Shown here piece after piece: positions 28,107 to 39,385 of a stretch of DNA of 64,000 bases. Each line of letters opens with the position of its first letter. Within the stretch, counting starts at the first letter, position 1. The DNA is from Aquibacillus kalidii (GTDB lineage: Bacteria > Bacillota > Bacilli > Bacillales > Amphibacillaceae), in NCBI RefSeq assembly GCF_014280935.1, contig NZ_JACLZI010000036.1, positions 372,001 through 436,000 of the forward strand. Direction: 5' to 3'. The position numbers and the translations under genes were made by a program. The notes below the pieces were generated by a model. It had not been told where the DNA came from and searched no databases. It was given only the letters and a program-made list of their open reading frames with translations.

Positions 28107-28352
28107 TTTATTATAATAATTAACTCCAAACTGAGATCCTTCTGCCACCATTTTGGAATTCTCCATATTATCCATTTCAGGTCTCCCGGCTTTCTCAATA
28201 GCAGATATGTTATCCTGTTTATTAGTTTGTTGGCTTGTCCATTTAGTAATTTTGTTCTTGATTGCCCTCCTACGATCAGAATCCATTGCTAAATAACTCA
28301 AAGTACCAATTCCTAATGCACTTATCGAATAAAGAATAGCTTGTTTACTCAT
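28095..28352 (-). CDS. Small membrane-anchored protein, unknown
   Basis: An 85-residue protein I do not recognise. Residues 4-22 (AILYSISALGIGTLSYLAM) are one hydrophobic segment, then a basic patch DRRRAIKNKITKW and a polar tail ending VAEGSQFGVNYYNKIKQ. Similar tails occur in other small Bacillaceae spore-former proteins, but I cannot name a family. AAGGAGG lies 11 bases before the ATG. Confidence 0.7.
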   Translation of the reverse strand: MSKQAILYSISALGIGTLSYLAMDSDRRRAIKNKITKWTSQQTNKQDNISAIEKAGRPEMDNMENSKMVAEGSQFGVNYYNKIKQ

Positions 28353-28490
28353 TTTAAGTTTTGTCCTCCTTTTTCTTTCCTGTTATTACTCCATTTCCCC
28401 ACACAACCTTAACTAAAACATCCTATTAGTGGAATAAAGGCTAATTTATGATAGAATAGACAGAAAGCTTATTGATTAAGAGGTGTAATT

Positions 28491-28694
28491 ATGCGTGTGA
28501 AGTGTGTTATATGTGATTCAGTGGAAAAAATAAATAGTAATTCTCCAGAGGCAAAACGATTAAGAAATAGAAGGATTCATACGTATTTATGCCCTAGTTG
28601 TAACGATCGCATCGGGGAAAGGACAAAAGAGCGACACGCAACTGGTAACTTCAAGTTGTTTAAAGAAAAGAAAAGCAAAGATCAATTAATATAG
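28491..28694 (+). CDS. ylaI: YlaI family zinc-ribbon-like protein (DUF2197)
   Basis: A 67-residue protein with two CxxC pairs (CVICD and CPSCN) that likely bind one zinc, and the conserved RLRNRRIHTYLCPSCNDRIGERTKERHATGNF. AGAGGTG is before the ATG. YlaI is conserved in Bacillales; function unknown. Confidence 0.92.
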   Translation: MRVKCVICDSVEKINSNSPEAKRLRNRRIHTYLCPSCNDRIGERTKERHATGNFKLFKEKKSKDQLI

Positions 28695-28702
28695 AAATAA
28701 TT

Positions 28703-28737
28703 TAAAAAAACTACTCCTTAAAATAGAGTAGTTTTTT
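28703..28737 (+). terminator. Terminator of ylaI
   Basis: AAAAACTACTC...GAGTAGTTTTTT hairpin, abutting the convergent ylaH stop. Confidence 0.8.
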
Positions 28738-28740
28738 CGT

Positions 28741-29109
28741 TTAAGCCTTCTTTTTACGTTCTTGATGCAATCTTAACCTATAAACCCCCAGGACAAAAGC
28801 AATCACAGCTAAACTTTCCGCTACCGGGAGGTTCAAACCAAATATTAGAGTGATAAAAAACATCCCTACAATTAGTACAACGTAAACTACTGCAGACTTT
28901 AAAGGTGGTAATTTCTTCGCAAAACCAAATTTATAGGCCAAAATAGTCAATATAACAATCGTTAAATATAGTAATAAAAACCCTCTAATTAACATGGATA
29001 TTTCATTATCATTTGTTAAATCAACCTGTCCCCCAAGTCCCTTCATAAAGAAATCAGCTACCGGCCATAGGTTGTCTGGTACATTTAACACATCTTGATT
29101 CTGCATCAT
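28741..29109 (-). CDS. ylaH: YlaH-like membrane protein
   Basis: A 122-residue protein with three membrane segments (about 42-62, 73-93, 95-112) and a polar N-terminus containing LWPVADFFM. C-terminal YRLRLHQERKKKA is basic and probably cytoplasmic. GGGGGAG stands before two adjacent ATGs (29109, 29106). The family is conserved in Bacillus; role unknown. typA, which adjoins ylaH in B. subtilis, is absent here. Confidence 0.85.
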   Translation of the reverse strand: MMQNQDVLNVPDNLWPVADFFMKGLGGQVDLTNDNEISMLIRGFLLLYLTIVILTILAYKFGFAKKLPPLKSAVVYVVLIVGMFFITLIFGLNLPVAESLAVIAFVLGVYRLRLHQERKKKA

Positions 29110-29235
29110 CGGCTCCCCCTTTTACAGAAAACTTCTTTACTAATAATACTAAAAGAATAAAGTTCATGCTAGTTAAATAATTACTTTACATTTTATCTAC
29201 AATGCTAAATACTAATAATAGAGAGGTGAAATAAA

Positions 29236-29436
29236 ATGAAAATTCAATATTTCAAACTTTTACTAGCATTATTAGTTATTGCGTCTTTTGCATCAGTTGG
29301 TATTTCCATTGCTTATCGAAGTGTAGGCTTTGCCATCTTCTCCTTTGTGTTAGGATTCCTATTTATGGGGTACGGCTTAACTCTAAAAAGAAAGGAAAAA
29401 GCCTCGGGCATAGAAAATATACCCAGTTCACATTAA
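29236..29436 (+). CDS. ylaF: YlaF-like two-helix membrane protein (DUF5325)
   Basis: A 66-residue protein with two close hydrophobic segments (about 6-26, 29-49) then a basic stretch LKRKEK. GAGAGGTG lies before the ATG. Order ylaI-ylaH-ylaF agrees with B. subtilis. Function unknown. Confidence 0.8.
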   Translation: MKIQYFKLLLALLVIASFASVGISIAYRSVGFAIFSFVLGFLFMGYGLTLKRKEKASGIENIPSSH

Positions 29437-29520
29437 CAGCATTCATTGCTACTTAGCTTCTTATTTGTTCTAGAAAGTTGTTAAAGAACAAGTAGTCCTA
29501 CTAAAACAATCATTTTTGAC

Positions 29521-29561
29521 ATTAAACAAGGACTGTCATAAAGTGACAGTCCTTGTTTAAT
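29521..29561. terminator. Terminator between ylaF and the IMPase gene
   Basis: ACAAGGACTGTCA/TGACAGTCCTTGT perfect 13-bp stem in the convergent gap. Confidence 0.85.
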
Positions 29562-29594
29562 GTTCAGCTATCTCTATATACTACGAAAATTAAC

Positions 29595-30401
29595 TCAACC
29601 TTTTAACTCTACATAATCATTAATCACATTTTCGAAAATTTGTTTGTTGCTTGCAAACACTGTAGAATTAGAAATTAAATCAAGTTCTTCTCCATTTGCT
29701 TGCGCTACTTCCCCCCCAACTTCTCTATATAAAATAATTCCTGCTGCATAATCCCAAGGGGCTAACTTCATTGTCAAATAACCATCTATTATACCTTCTG
29801 AAAGAAAAGCGAATTCTAATGCGGCAGATCCGTAAGATCTCGTCCCACGACAATCTCGTATTAATTGTTGAATAAGCTTTTCATTGACTTTCTTATTCTC
29901 ACAAGCCCATACACTATTTATAGCAAATATGGATTCTTTTAATTCTAATTTGTTATCTAAATGCGGTAACTTCTTATCATTTTTATAAACGCCTTGTCCT
30001 CGTTGTGCACTATACAATACATCTTCCATCACGTTATAAATAAGACCAATTTCTCCGACGCCTTCGTGATAAATACCGATAGAAATAGCAAAATTGCGTT
30101 TTTGGTGAACGAAATTCATTGTGCCATCTATTGGATCTATAATCCACACAGTGCCTTCTAAAGAATCGAGATCATCTCCAAATCCCTCTTCACTTAATAA
30201 CAAATGTTCAGGATAGGTTTCTTTAATTTTTTTCACAAAATATTTTTCCGTGTTTCTATCCATATGTGTAACGAGGTCGTTTGGATTGGATTTTGTATCA
30301 ATATATAACGGCTCATCGATCACCTCTCTTATATGTTGACCAGCCGCAAGAATCCATTCTTTTGCTTTTGTATAGATATCATGCCTAGTAATTTCCTTCA
30401 T
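29595..30401 (-). CDS. suhB: Inositol monophosphatase family phosphatase (YktC)
   Basis: Mg2+-dependent phosphatase of the IMPase superfamily. 268 residues. Metal-site motifs: LLSEEGFGDD (Glu), WIIDPIDGTMNFVHQKRNFAISIG (DPIDGT signature) and APWDYAAGIIL (C-terminal Asp). GGAGG is before the ATG. B. subtilis YktC is an inositol-1-phosphatase; the true substrate here is unproven, so the symbol is by family. Confidence 0.88.
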   Translation of the reverse strand: MKEITRHDIYTKAKEWILAAGQHIREVIDEPLYIDTKSNPNDLVTHMDRNTEKYFVKKIKETYPEHLLLSEEGFGDDLDSLEGTVWIIDPIDGTMNFVHQKRNFAISIGIYHEGVGEIGLIYNVMEDVLYSAQRGQGVYKNDKKLPHLDNKLELKESIFAINSVWACENKKVNEKLIQQLIRDCRGTRSYGSAALEFAFLSEGIIDGYLTMKLAPWDYAAGIILYREVGGEVAQANGEELDLISNSTVFASNKQIFENVINDYVELKG

Positions 30402-30588
30402 GCACTTTATCCTCCATCACCTATAGTATTTTTTTACATTTTACCAAATATTAGAATCATTTAAAAATCAAGTCCCTTTTCTATCATAATAATTTATATA
30501 AACAAATAATTATGATAAACTAACAGTAGTAAACCTTGGATGATAGGTCATACTATACTCGATATTAATTATAGAAAGGAACACAATC

Positions 30589-31206
30589 ATGTCATTTACT
30601 GGTTTTGAAAAACAAGACTTTGATACATTTGAAATTGACGGTTTAGAAGAAAGAATGGACGCAATTAAAAGTAGAATTCAACCTAAATTTAAAGTGATTG
30701 GAGATGATCTCACAAATCACTTGGCAGCTGTACTAGGAAACGAAATGTTTTTACATATCGCTAAGCACGCTAGAAGGTCCGTTAATCCTCCTAAAGACAC
30801 TTGGTTAGCTGTTGCAGAAAATAAAAGAGGCTATAAAAAGCATCCCCATTTTCAAGTAGGATTATTTGATGACCATGTATTTATTTGGTTAGCATTAATT
30901 TATGAACTTCCAAACAAAGAAAAAATCGCCGAAAAATTCTTGAACGACTATAGTTCCATAAAAAAATTACCTCAAGATTTTGTTGTTTCCCTTGATCACA
31001 CAAAGAAAGAATCATTTTCCGTAAAAGATTTAAGTGAACAGAATTTAGAGCGTTTCCGTGATGTAAAAAAAGCTGAATTTCTTGTTGGTCGGCATATAAA
31101 TGCAACAGATGACCTATTAACAAATGGAGAACAATTTCTCTCTTTTACTAAAGAAACAGTTGATAAACTGATTCCGTTTTATCGAACTGCATTATCTGTT
31201 GATTAA
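30589..31206 (+). CDS. yktB: UPF0637/DUF1054 family protein YktB
   Basis: A 205-residue soluble protein. It opens with FTGFEKQDFDTFEIDGLEERMDAIKSRIQPKF and has KHARRSVNPPKDTWLAVAENKRGYKKHPHFQVGLFDDHVFIW, the core of the DUF1054 family. AGAAAGGA precedes the ATG. Divergent from the IMPase gene, the B. subtilis yktC/yktB arrangement. Function unknown. Confidence 0.92.
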   Translation: MSFTGFEKQDFDTFEIDGLEERMDAIKSRIQPKFKVIGDDLTNHLAAVLGNEMFLHIAKHARRSVNPPKDTWLAVAENKRGYKKHPHFQVGLFDDHVFIWLALIYELPNKEKIAEKFLNDYSSIKKLPQDFVVSLDHTKKESFSVKDLSEQNLERFRDVKKAEFLVGRHINATDDLLTNGEQFLSFTKETVDKLIPFYRTALSVD

Positions 31207-31222
31207 GTGTAGTTAGAATCTT

Positions 31223-31260
31223 TCCCTTCGATCACTAATCTTGATCGAAGGGATATTTTA
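31223..31260. terminator. Terminator between yktB and yktA
   Basis: CCCTTCGATCA...TGATCGAAGGG stem in the 61-bp convergent gap. Confidence 0.8.
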
Positions 31261-31267
31261 TGTACCG

Positions 31268-31537
31268 CTACATCTTAACTTTTGAGCCTATGTTTTGTTC
31301 CTTCGCTTTTTTTACCGTCTTATAGCAAGAATAACCTGATTCCTTTTCAAACGAATTACATAGTTGCTTCTCTTCACTTTTTGCCGGGACAATTTGTTTA
31401 AATCTAGTATAAGCCATCATAATATCATCTGATTTAACACCTTGCTCATAAGCTTTTTCTACTATAGAGAAGAAGTTTACTACATCAATAATCTCTTCTT
31501 TAGTCCACGTTTCATCAATCGGATAACTATAACTCAT
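31268..31537 (-). CDS. yktA: UPF0223 family protein YktA
   Basis: An 89-residue helical protein, SYPIDETWTKEEIIDVVNFFSIVEKAYE then DIMMAYTRFKQIVPAKSEEKQL, diagnostic of UPF0223. GGGAGGAG precedes the ATG. Function unknown. Confidence 0.92.
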   Translation of the reverse strand: MSYSYPIDETWTKEEIIDVVNFFSIVEKAYEQGVKSDDIMMAYTRFKQIVPAKSEEKQLCNSFEKESGYSCYKTVKKAKEQNIGSKVKM

Positions 31538-31690
31538 CTTGCTTCTCCTCCCATTTCATTTATTTTCCTTATCTCAAAAAAGATAAAGATAGACAAATTA
31601 AATAATATGAAAATATTACAAACTTATTCTATCCTAAGGTTATCATGAAACATACATTTTTGGCTAAAACTAGCTATTAGCGTCATGATT

Positions 31691-31699
31691 TGCTATAAT
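31691..31699 (+). promoter_or_regulatory. Extended -10 promoter of speA
   Basis: TGCTATAAT: a perfect -10 (31694-31699) with the TGn extension, 43 bp before the speA ATG; the -35 (TAGCTA) is poor, as tolerated with an extended -10. Confidence 0.6.
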
Positions 31700-31742
31700 T
31701 CAATTTGTTTTTAGATTTAGTATAAGAGGTGTACGTATTATT

Positions 31743-33215
31743 ATGTTATCACAAAATGAAACACCATTATTTTCGGGCTTAGTGAAACACGCCCAACAAA
31801 AACCTGTTCAGTTTCATATTCCAGGCCATAAAAAAGGAGTAGGAATGGATCCTACTTTTAGAGAGTTTATCGGAGAAAATGCCTTGTCCATAGACTTAAT
31901 TAATATCCAACCCTTGGACGATCTTCATCACCCTCAGGGTATGATTAAACAGGCCCAAGAACTTGCTGCAAAAGCATTTGGATCAGATTATACCTTTTTC
32001 TCTGTACAAGGTACTAGTGGAGCTATTATGACAATGGTATTAAGTGTTTGTGGACCTGGAGACAAGATTATTGTTCCTAGGAATATTCATAAATCTGTTA
32101 CTACAGCAATTATTTTTTCTGGAGCCACACCAATATTTATACACCCAGAAGTAGATGAAACACTAGGGATATCTCATGGTATTACACCGGGAGCAGTTGA
32201 GAAAGCCTTACAAGCACATCCTGATGCGAAAGGTGTGTTAGTGATTAATCCTACCTACTTCGGTATTGCTGCAGATTTGAAAAAAATTGTTGATATTTCC
32301 CATAATTATCATGTACCTGTATTAGTAGATGAAGCTCACGGTGTTCACATACATTTTCATGATAATTTACCCATATCCGCAATGGATGCAGGTGCAGATT
32401 TAGCAGCTACAAGTGTTCACAAACTTGGAGGCTCTATGACCCAAAGTTCGATTTTAAACCTAAGAGAAGGCCTTGTATCACATGAAAGAGTTCAAAGTGT
32501 TCTATCGATGCTCACAACTACTTCTACATCATACATTCTGTTGGCATCTTTAGATGTTGCCCGAAAACAGTTAGTACTGAAGGGTAAAGAACTCATTGAT
32601 AAAACAATTTCCTTGGCCCAGGATACAAGAGCAGCAATTAATGAAATACCAAACCTTTACTGCCCAGGTGAGGAGTTATTAGGTAGTGAAGCAACTTTTC
32701 ATTATGACCCTACAAAACTTATTATTTCGGTTAAGAACCTTGGTCTTACGGGATATGATGTGGAAGGTTGGTTGCGTGAACACTACAAAATAGAAGTTGA
32801 ATTATCCGATATGTACAACATTCTCTGTATTGTTACACCCGGAGATACCAAAACTGAGACAGCTTTGCTTGTTAAAGCGTTAGAGGAATTGGCAAGTGAT
32901 AAGCAGTTTACAGCTATAGAAAATAAAGTTCAGGTTAACATTCCAGAAATTCCTGTGTTAGCGATAAGTCCTAGAGACGCCTTTTATGCAGAGATTGAAG
33001 TTGTCCCTTTAAAAGATGCTGCTGGAAGAATTAGTGCAGAATCGATAATGATCTATCCTCCGGGAATACCCATCTTTATTCCCGGTGAAATTATTGCGGA
33101 AGATAATCTTGCGTACATTCAAGAAAATTTGGAAGCTGGATTACCTGTTCAAGGGTTGGAAGATGAAACGCTAAAAACGATTCATGTCATTAAAGAACAT
33201 AAACCTTTCCAGTAA
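31743..33215 (+). CDS. speA: Arginine decarboxylase (Orn/Lys/Arg decarboxylase family)
   Basis: PLP enzyme making agmatine from arginine for spermidine synthesis. 490 residues, the B. subtilis SpeA length rather than the long inducible type. QFHIPGHKKG at the N-terminus, VDEAHGVHIHF (PLP Asp/His) and the Schiff-base lysine in SVHKLGGSMTQ (about residue 227). C-terminal domain with DAAGRISAESIMIYPPGIPIFIPGE. GAGGTG upstream. Lysine rather than arginine specificity cannot be excluded from sequence alone. Confidence 0.9.
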   Translation: MLSQNETPLFSGLVKHAQQKPVQFHIPGHKKGVGMDPTFREFIGENALSIDLINIQPLDDLHHPQGMIKQAQELAAKAFGSDYTFFSVQGTSGAIMTMVLSVCGPGDKIIVPRNIHKSVTTAIIFSGATPIFIHPEVDETLGISHGITPGAVEKALQAHPDAKGVLVINPTYFGIAADLKKIVDISHNYHVPVLVDEAHGVHIHFHDNLPISAMDAGADLAATSVHKLGGSMTQSSILNLREGLVSHERVQSVLSMLTTTSTSYILLASLDVARKQLVLKGKELIDKTISLAQDTRAAINEIPNLYCPGEELLGSEATFHYDPTKLIISVKNLGLTGYDVEGWLREHYKIEVELSDMYNILCIVTPGDTKTETALLVKALEELASDKQFTAIENKVQVNIPEIPVLAISPRDAFYAEIEVVPLKDAAGRISAESIMIYPPGIPIFIPGEIIAEDNLAYIQENLEAGLPVQGLEDETLKTIHVIKEHKPFQ

Positions 33216-33229
33216 ATGACATGTAATAC

Positions 33230-33270
33230 AAAAACGGAGGTTATCCAACAATTGGACAACCTCCGTTTTT
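33230..33270. terminator. Bidirectional terminator between speA and the deacetylase
   Basis: AAAACGGAGGTTATCCAA / TTGGACAACCTCCGTTTTT stem, strong and symmetric. Confidence 0.9.
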
Positions 33271-33271
33271 G

Positions 33272-34177
33272 TTATTCAGGTAACTTTATTAAGGCTGGGT
33301 CCACCATTTCATAACCTTTTTCTCGTAATCCCTTTACAATATCGTCCAGTGCTTCAGCAGTCCATGGTCGGTCATGCATTAGTAGATTTGCACCAGGCTT
33401 AAGCAACGAATATGGAACATCAACTTCGGGTCCTTCACCTGTTATCATTGCTTCTGCTAGCTTATCTGCATCCATATATGGTTCAAAATAATCATATCCG
33501 TATGTCCAATTCATTTGCAGCATACCTTGTTCTTTTACAAACTGCTCAGAAAACTCCGTATTATCGCCATTTGGAGCTCTAAAGAATTTAGGTCGCTCCC
33601 CAATAATCTCTTCTGCCAAATTACTTAGAGAAACAATTTCTTCTTTTTGCTTTTCCTCTGAAACCTGTGACAGCCGTTGATGGTTATATGTGTGATTACC
33701 GATTGCAAAACCCATATCATGAATTTGCTGTAGTATCTTCTTTTCTTCATCCGTGTCAAGAAAGTGACCATTTACGAAGAAGATTGCTGGTGCATCTAAT
33801 TCCTTTAATGTTTGAGCCATCTGTAAGGCTTGCTTATCCGGAGCATCATCAATGGTAAGTAAGACGACTTTTTCATTTGCTTCTTCAGTAATGGGAACAA
33901 TATTTGAATTTTTATCAAGCTCATACTGTGGTATTACTTCCTCTGGATTAGTCGTTGATTGCGTCTCCTCTTGATCTTGTTGAACTGTGGAATCATCCGG
34001 ATCGAGCTCAGTATTTTCTTGTTCCCCTTCCTTTCCCTCTACTTCATTATCAGTCCCTTCCATATTTTTTTGCTCAGTCTCTTGTTTCTCTTGCGTTTCC
34101 TGATCCCCTGAATCACTACAGCCGACTACTATAAACCCTATTAAGGATAGTAGCAGTATACATATGTACTTTTTCAT
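33272..34177 (-). CDS. Polysaccharide deacetylase lipoprotein
   Basis: Secreted lipid-anchored CE4-family deacetylase, 301 residues. Lipobox FIVVGC (Cys20), then a long Glu/Gln/Thr-rich linker (about 22-88), then the NodB domain: TIDDAPD (motif 1, catalytic and metal Asp), GNHTYNHQRL (HxxxH metal ligands), FFRAPNGD (motif 3) and LLMHDR (motif 5). Probably deacetylates peptidoglycan or another glycan; substrate not determinable. AGGAGGGG precedes the ATG. Single gene between speA and pdhD. Confidence 0.88.
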   Translation of the reverse strand: MKKYICILLLSLIGFIVVGCSDSGDQETQEKQETEQKNMEGTDNEVEGKEGEQENTELDPDDSTVQQDQEETQSTTNPEEVIPQYELDKNSNIVPITEEANEKVVLLTIDDAPDKQALQMAQTLKELDAPAIFFVNGHFLDTDEEKKILQQIHDMGFAIGNHTYNHQRLSQVSEEKQKEEIVSLSNLAEEIIGERPKFFRAPNGDNTEFSEQFVKEQGMLQMNWTYGYDYFEPYMDADKLAEAMITGEGPEVDVPYSLLKPGANLLMHDRPWTAEALDDIVKGLREKGYEMVDPALIKLPE

Positions 34178-34327
34178 ATTTCCCCTCCTGTTGTAATGAA
34201 GCTATCACCATTATATAACTTTTAGTTATGGTCTAATGATAAAATTATTAATTTGGTACTATTTTACTTCTGCTAACTGCTCTAACAGTTTAAAAGTAGT
34301 TGCTATTCCCCATGATTTAATCTTAGC

Positions 34328-34370
34328 AAAAGAGCTGTAGTTGCCTTAAATGGCAACTACAGCTCTTTTA
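34328..34370 (-). terminator. Terminator of the pdh operon
   Basis: AAAAGAGCTGTAGTTGCC / GGCAACTACAGCTCTTTT perfect 18-bp stem after pdhD; the longest terminator stem here. Confidence 0.92.
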
Positions 34371-34380
34371 GAATCCTATA

Positions 34381-35790
34381 TTATTTAACGATATGAATTG
34401 GTGTACCCATTGCTACTTCAGCAGCTTCCATTGTGATCTCACCTAATGTTGGGTGTGCGTGAATAGTTAGAGCTAAATCCTCAGCTGTCATTCCAGCTTC
34501 AATAGCTAAACCTAGTTCAGCAACCATATCACTAGCATTTGGACCAGCAATTTGAGCACCAATTAGTAAACCGTCTTCTTTACGTGTAATTAATTTAACA
34601 AACCCTTCACTTTCATTAAGAGAAAGTGCACGTCCGTTAGCAGCAAACGGGAATTTAGATGCAACAACATCATACCCCTCATCTTTTGCTTCTTGCTCAT
34701 TATAACCAACAGATGCCAATTCAGGATCAGAGAATACAACAGCAGGAATCGCATTGTAATCAATCTCTGCATTTTCTCCAGCAATAGCTTCTGCAGCAAT
34801 TTTACCTTCATAAGATGCTTTGTGTGCAAGTGGTGGTCCTGCAACAATATCCCCAATTGCATAGATATTATCAACATTAGTACGACATTGCTTGTCAATT
34901 TTGATAAGTCCTCTATCGTCTAACTCAACACCTACTTGCTCAAGGCCGATTTCAGATGTGTTTGGACGACGACCAACGGTAACAAGTACATAGTCAGCTT
35001 CTACAGTTTCTTCTTTACCTTTTGCTTCGTATGTTACTTTAACACCGTCTTTCGTTTCTTCAACACCCTTAGCCATTGCTTCTGTTACAATTGTAGCATT
35101 TTTCTTCTTCAGTTTACGTGCAACAAGAGAAGACATTTGCTTTTCAAAACCGCCAAGAATATCTTTAGCACCTTCAAGTATCGTTACCTCTGTTCCAAAA
35201 TTAGCATATGCAGTTCCTAGTTCTGTACCTACATATCCACCACCGATTACTACAAGTTTTTTAGGAATCTCTTTAAGATTTAAAGCACCAGTAGAATCTA
35301 GAACACGGTCAGAGTATTTAAATGTTGGAATCTCAATTGGTGTAGACCCTGTAGCAATAATCACATTTTTGAATGTATAAGTTTGTGAACTCTTATCATC
35401 CATTACTTTTACAGTGTTTTTATCTACAAAGTAAACTTCACCTTTAACGATCTCAACTTTATTACCTTTTAATAGTCCTTCAACACCGCTAGTAAGTTTG
35501 TTAACTACACTAGCTTTCCACTCTTGTACTTTGCTGAAATCAACAGAAACTTTTTCTGCTTTTATCCCCATAGCTTCCATTCCGTGTGCATATTCGACAC
35601 GGTGTCCAGCTTGGATTAGTGCTTTAGAAGGAATACAACCAACGTTTAAACATACACCACCTAGTGTACCTTTATCGACGATCGTTACTTTTTGGCCTGT
35701 TTGGGCAGCACGAATGGCAGCAACATAGCCACCAGGTCCTGCTCCAACTACTAGCGTATCTAACTCAATTGGAAAATCTCCTACTACCAT
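34381..35790 (-). CDS. pdhD: Dihydrolipoyl dehydrogenase, E3 of pyruvate dehydrogenase
   Basis: FAD disulfide reductase that reoxidises the lipoyl group and makes NADH. 469 residues. FAD site [13 protein letters not shown], redox-active disulfide [13 protein letters not shown] (Cys47, Cys52), NAD site [13 protein letters not shown], and the C-terminal catalytic [17 protein letters not shown]. Last gene of pdhABCD, three bases after pdhC. Confidence 0.98.
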   Translation of the reverse strand: MVVGDFPIELDTLVVGAGPGGYVAAIRAAQTGQKVTIVDKGTLGGVCLNVGCIPSKALIQAGHRVEYAHGMEAMGIKAEKVSVDFSKVQEWKASVVNKLTSGVEGLLKGNKVEIVKGEVYFVDKNTVKVMDDKSSQTYTFKNVIIATGSTPIEIPTFKYSDRVLDSTGALNLKEIPKKLVVIGGGYVGTELGTAYANFGTEVTILEGAKDILGGFEKQMSSLVARKLKKKNATIVTEAMAKGVEETKDGVKVTYEAKGKEETVEADYVLVTVGRRPNTSEIGLEQVGVELDDRGLIKIDKQCRTNVDNIYAIGDIVAGPPLAHKASYEGKIAAEAIAGENAEIDYNAIPAVVFSDPELASVGYNEQEAKDEGYDVVASKFPFAANGRALSLNESEGFVKLITRKEDGLLIGAQIAGPNASDMVAELGLAIEAGMTAEDLALTIHAHPTLGEITMEAAEVAMGTPIHIVK

Positions 35791-35793
35791 ATT

Positions 35794-37068
35794 TTACGCC
35801 TCCATCATAATTAATTGTGGATCGTTCAACAATCTCTTAATTTGATTTAAAGCCATTTGCGCTGTAGCACCATCAACAATACGGTGGTCAAAGCTTAATG
35901 ACAATGACAATACAGGTGCAACGACAATCTCTCCGTCACGAACAACAGGCTTTTCACCAATACGTCCAATTCCTAAGATTGCTGCTTCTGGGTAGTTTAA
36001 CACTGGAGTAAACCATTGGCCACCTGCTGAACCGATATTTGAAATTGTGCTTGAAGCACCTTTCATCTCGTCAGGAGCAAGCTTACCGTCTCTTGCTTTC
36101 ACTGCTAATTCGTTAATTTCTTGAGAAATTGCGAATACAGACTTAGCATCAGCATTCTTCACAACAGGTACTAATAGACCTTTATCTGTATCTGCTGCAA
36201 TACCAATATTAAAGTAGTGTTTTTGAACAATTTCGTCAGTTGCATCATCAATAGATGCATTAAGAATTGGATACTTCCTAAGAGCTGACACTAGTGCTTT
36301 CACTACATATGGTAGATAAGTTAATTTAATATCTTGCTCTGCAGCAATTGGCTTAAATTTCTTTCTGTGTGCAACTAGTTCTGTAACGTCTATTTCATCA
36401 TGTAAAGTTACATGAGGAGCTTTTGTTTTAGAATTAACCATTGCTTTAGCGATAGCTTTTCTGATGCCACTCATTTTCTCACGAGTCTCTGGATATTGAC
36501 CAGCTGGTACAGTTTGAGCAGCTTCCTGCTTAGCTGCAGGTCCGTCTTGTTGAACTGCTTCTGTTTCTTCTGCAGCTACCGGTTGACCTCCGTTTAGGAA
36601 GCTATCAACGTCATCTTTAAGCACACGTCCGTTTTTACCAGAGCCTTGAACACTAGCAATATTAACGCCATTGTCACGTGCGTATTTACGTACAGATGGC
36701 ATTGCAATCACGCGACTGTTTGAACTTCCTTCTGCAGTTGGTGCAGCAGGAGTGTCATTTGCTGGTTTTTCTTCTTGTTTTGGCTCTTCTGATGCTGGAG
36801 CCTCTTCGCTTGCACCTGCATCTTCATACCCTTCTGCATCAATAGTAATGATTGTTTGACCAACCGTAGCTACTGATCCTTCATCGAAATGAACTTCTTT
36901 TACTGTTCCTTCTACAGGAGAGGGAATTTCTACTACTGCTTTATCATTTTGTACTTCGCAAAGTACATCATCTTCTTTAATTTCATCGCCAGCTTTTACA
37001 AACCACTTAACGATTTCACCTTCATGAATACCTTCACCAATATCTGGTAGCTTAAATTCGAAAGCCAT
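35794..37068 (-). CDS. pdhC: Dihydrolipoamide acetyltransferase, E2 of pyruvate dehydrogenase
   Basis: Core of the PDH complex that transfers acetyl groups to CoA. One lipoyl domain (1-80, lipoyl-Lys43 in [12 protein letters not shown]), an Ala/Glu/Pro-rich linker, a peripheral subunit-binding domain (about 117-155: [16 protein letters not shown]) and the catalytic domain with [10 protein letters not shown] near the C-terminus. 424 residues. ATG at 37068 follows GGAGG; the frame to 37083 would swallow the SD. Confidence 0.97.
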   Translation of the reverse strand: MAFEFKLPDIGEGIHEGEIVKWFVKAGDEIKEDDVLCEVQNDKAVVEIPSPVEGTVKEVHFDEGSVATVGQTIITIDAEGYEDAGASEEAPASEEPKQEEKPANDTPAAPTAEGSSNSRVIAMPSVRKYARDNGVNIASVQGSGKNGRVLKDDVDSFLNGGQPVAAEETEAVQQDGPAAKQEAAQTVPAGQYPETREKMSGIRKAIAKAMVNSKTKAPHVTLHDEIDVTELVAHRKKFKPIAAEQDIKLTYLPYVVKALVSALRKYPILNASIDDATDEIVQKHYFNIGIAADTDKGLLVPVVKNADAKSVFAISQEINELAVKARDGKLAPDEMKGASSTISNIGSAGGQWFTPVLNYPEAAILGIGRIGEKPVVRDGEIVVAPVLSLSLSFDHRIVDGATAQMALNQIKRLLNDPQLIMMEA

Positions 37069-37098
37069 TCCTATTACCTCCAATCGTAGGCTCTATTG

Positions 37099-38076
37099 TT
37101 AAAAATTAATTACTTGTTTCGCTTTTTCTATAATGTCGTTATAGCCTGGTAACCATACTTCTTCTGCTTGAGTAAATGCATAAACAGTATCAGGTGCCGC
37201 AACACGAAGTACTGGTGCTTCTAAATGAAGAATCGCACGTTCTTGAATTTCTGTAACGATATAAGAAGCCATACCAGCTTGTTTCTGTGCTTCTTGGATT
37301 ACCACAACACGTCCAGTTTTCTTAACTGATTCGACAATTGTATCAATATCAATTGGCATAACGGTACGTAAGTCAATTACTTCCGCTGAAATGCCTTCTT
37401 TTTCTAATTCTTCTGCTGCTTTTAGAGAAGAATGAACCATCGCTCCATAAGCAATTAATGTTACATCTGTACCCTCACGTCTTACCTCAGCTTTACCAAT
37501 CTCTACTGTGTACTCTTCTTCTGGTACTTCTTCACGGAATGAACGATATAGTTTCATATGCTCAAGAAAAACGACTGGGTCGTTATCGCGAAGAGAAGAG
37601 ATTAATAATCCTTTTGCATCATATGGTGTAGAAGGAATAACAACTTTTAGTCCAGGTTGTTGAGCTACAAGCCCTTCTAATGAATCCGCATGAAGCTCAG
37701 GTGTATGTACACCACCACCAAAAGGTGAACGAATTGTAATTGGAGCACTTTGCGTACCACCAGAACGGTAGCGGATACGAGCAATTTGGCCACTTATTGC
37801 ATCCATTGCTTCATAAACGAAACCAAAGAATTGAATTTCAGGTACTGGACGGTAACCTTCCAATGCTAGACCTAGTGCCATTGCAGCAATTCCAGACTCT
37901 GCTAATGGTGTGTCAAATACTCGGTCTTCACCAAACTCTGCTTGAAGACCTTCAGTTGCACGGAATACCCCTCCGTTTTGACCAACATCTTCGCCGAAGA
38001 CTAGCACGTTTTCATCATTTTTTAACTCTGTTCGTAGAGCATCAGTAATGGCTTGAATCATTGTCATTTGTGCCAT
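37099..38076 (-). CDS. pdhB: Pyruvate dehydrogenase E1 beta subunit
   Basis: Beta chain of the thiamine-diphosphate-dependent E1. 325 residues beginning [49 protein letters not shown] and the C-terminal transketolase domain are typical. The SD AAAGGAG lies in the last codons of pdhA, three bases upstream of this gene, so translation is coupled. Confidence 0.97.
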   Translation of the reverse strand: MAQMTMIQAITDALRTELKNDENVLVFGEDVGQNGGVFRATEGLQAEFGEDRVFDTPLAESGIAAMALGLALEGYRPVPEIQFFGFVYEAMDAISGQIARIRYRSGGTQSAPITIRSPFGGGVHTPELHADSLEGLVAQQPGLKVVIPSTPYDAKGLLISSLRDNDPVVFLEHMKLYRSFREEVPEEEYTVEIGKAEVRREGTDVTLIAYGAMVHSSLKAAEELEKEGISAEVIDLRTVMPIDIDTIVESVKKTGRVVVIQEAQKQAGMASYIVTEIQERAILHLEAPVLRVAAPDTVYAFTQAEEVWLPGYNDIIEKAKQVINF

Positions 38077-38079
38077 GAT

Positions 38080-39168
<1,089 letters not shown>

Positions 39169-39356
39169 TCACCTCTTCCTTTCTTCTCCCAAAAAATTTA
39201 TCAATATATAGCGTTCCCAAAAGATGAAAAAATCTGTACCAATTTAATTATTTATACAATACCCCGTAATTAAAAATATCAATCACTTTATCAATAGCAT
39301 GAAACTGTTACATAAACTATTATAATAATCACTGGTACAATTTTAATTCATTTTAT

Positions 39357-39385
39357 AGTTTAGCCTATTCGCTAGCGATGGTCAA
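39357..39385 (-). promoter_or_regulatory. Candidate pdhA promoter with palindromic spacer
   Basis: Leftward TTGACC (39385-39380), 17 bp, TAAACT (39362-39357). The spacer contains the perfect palindrome TCGCTAGCGA (39369-39378), a possible operator. The resulting leader to pdhA would be about 190 nt. Confidence 0.45.
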
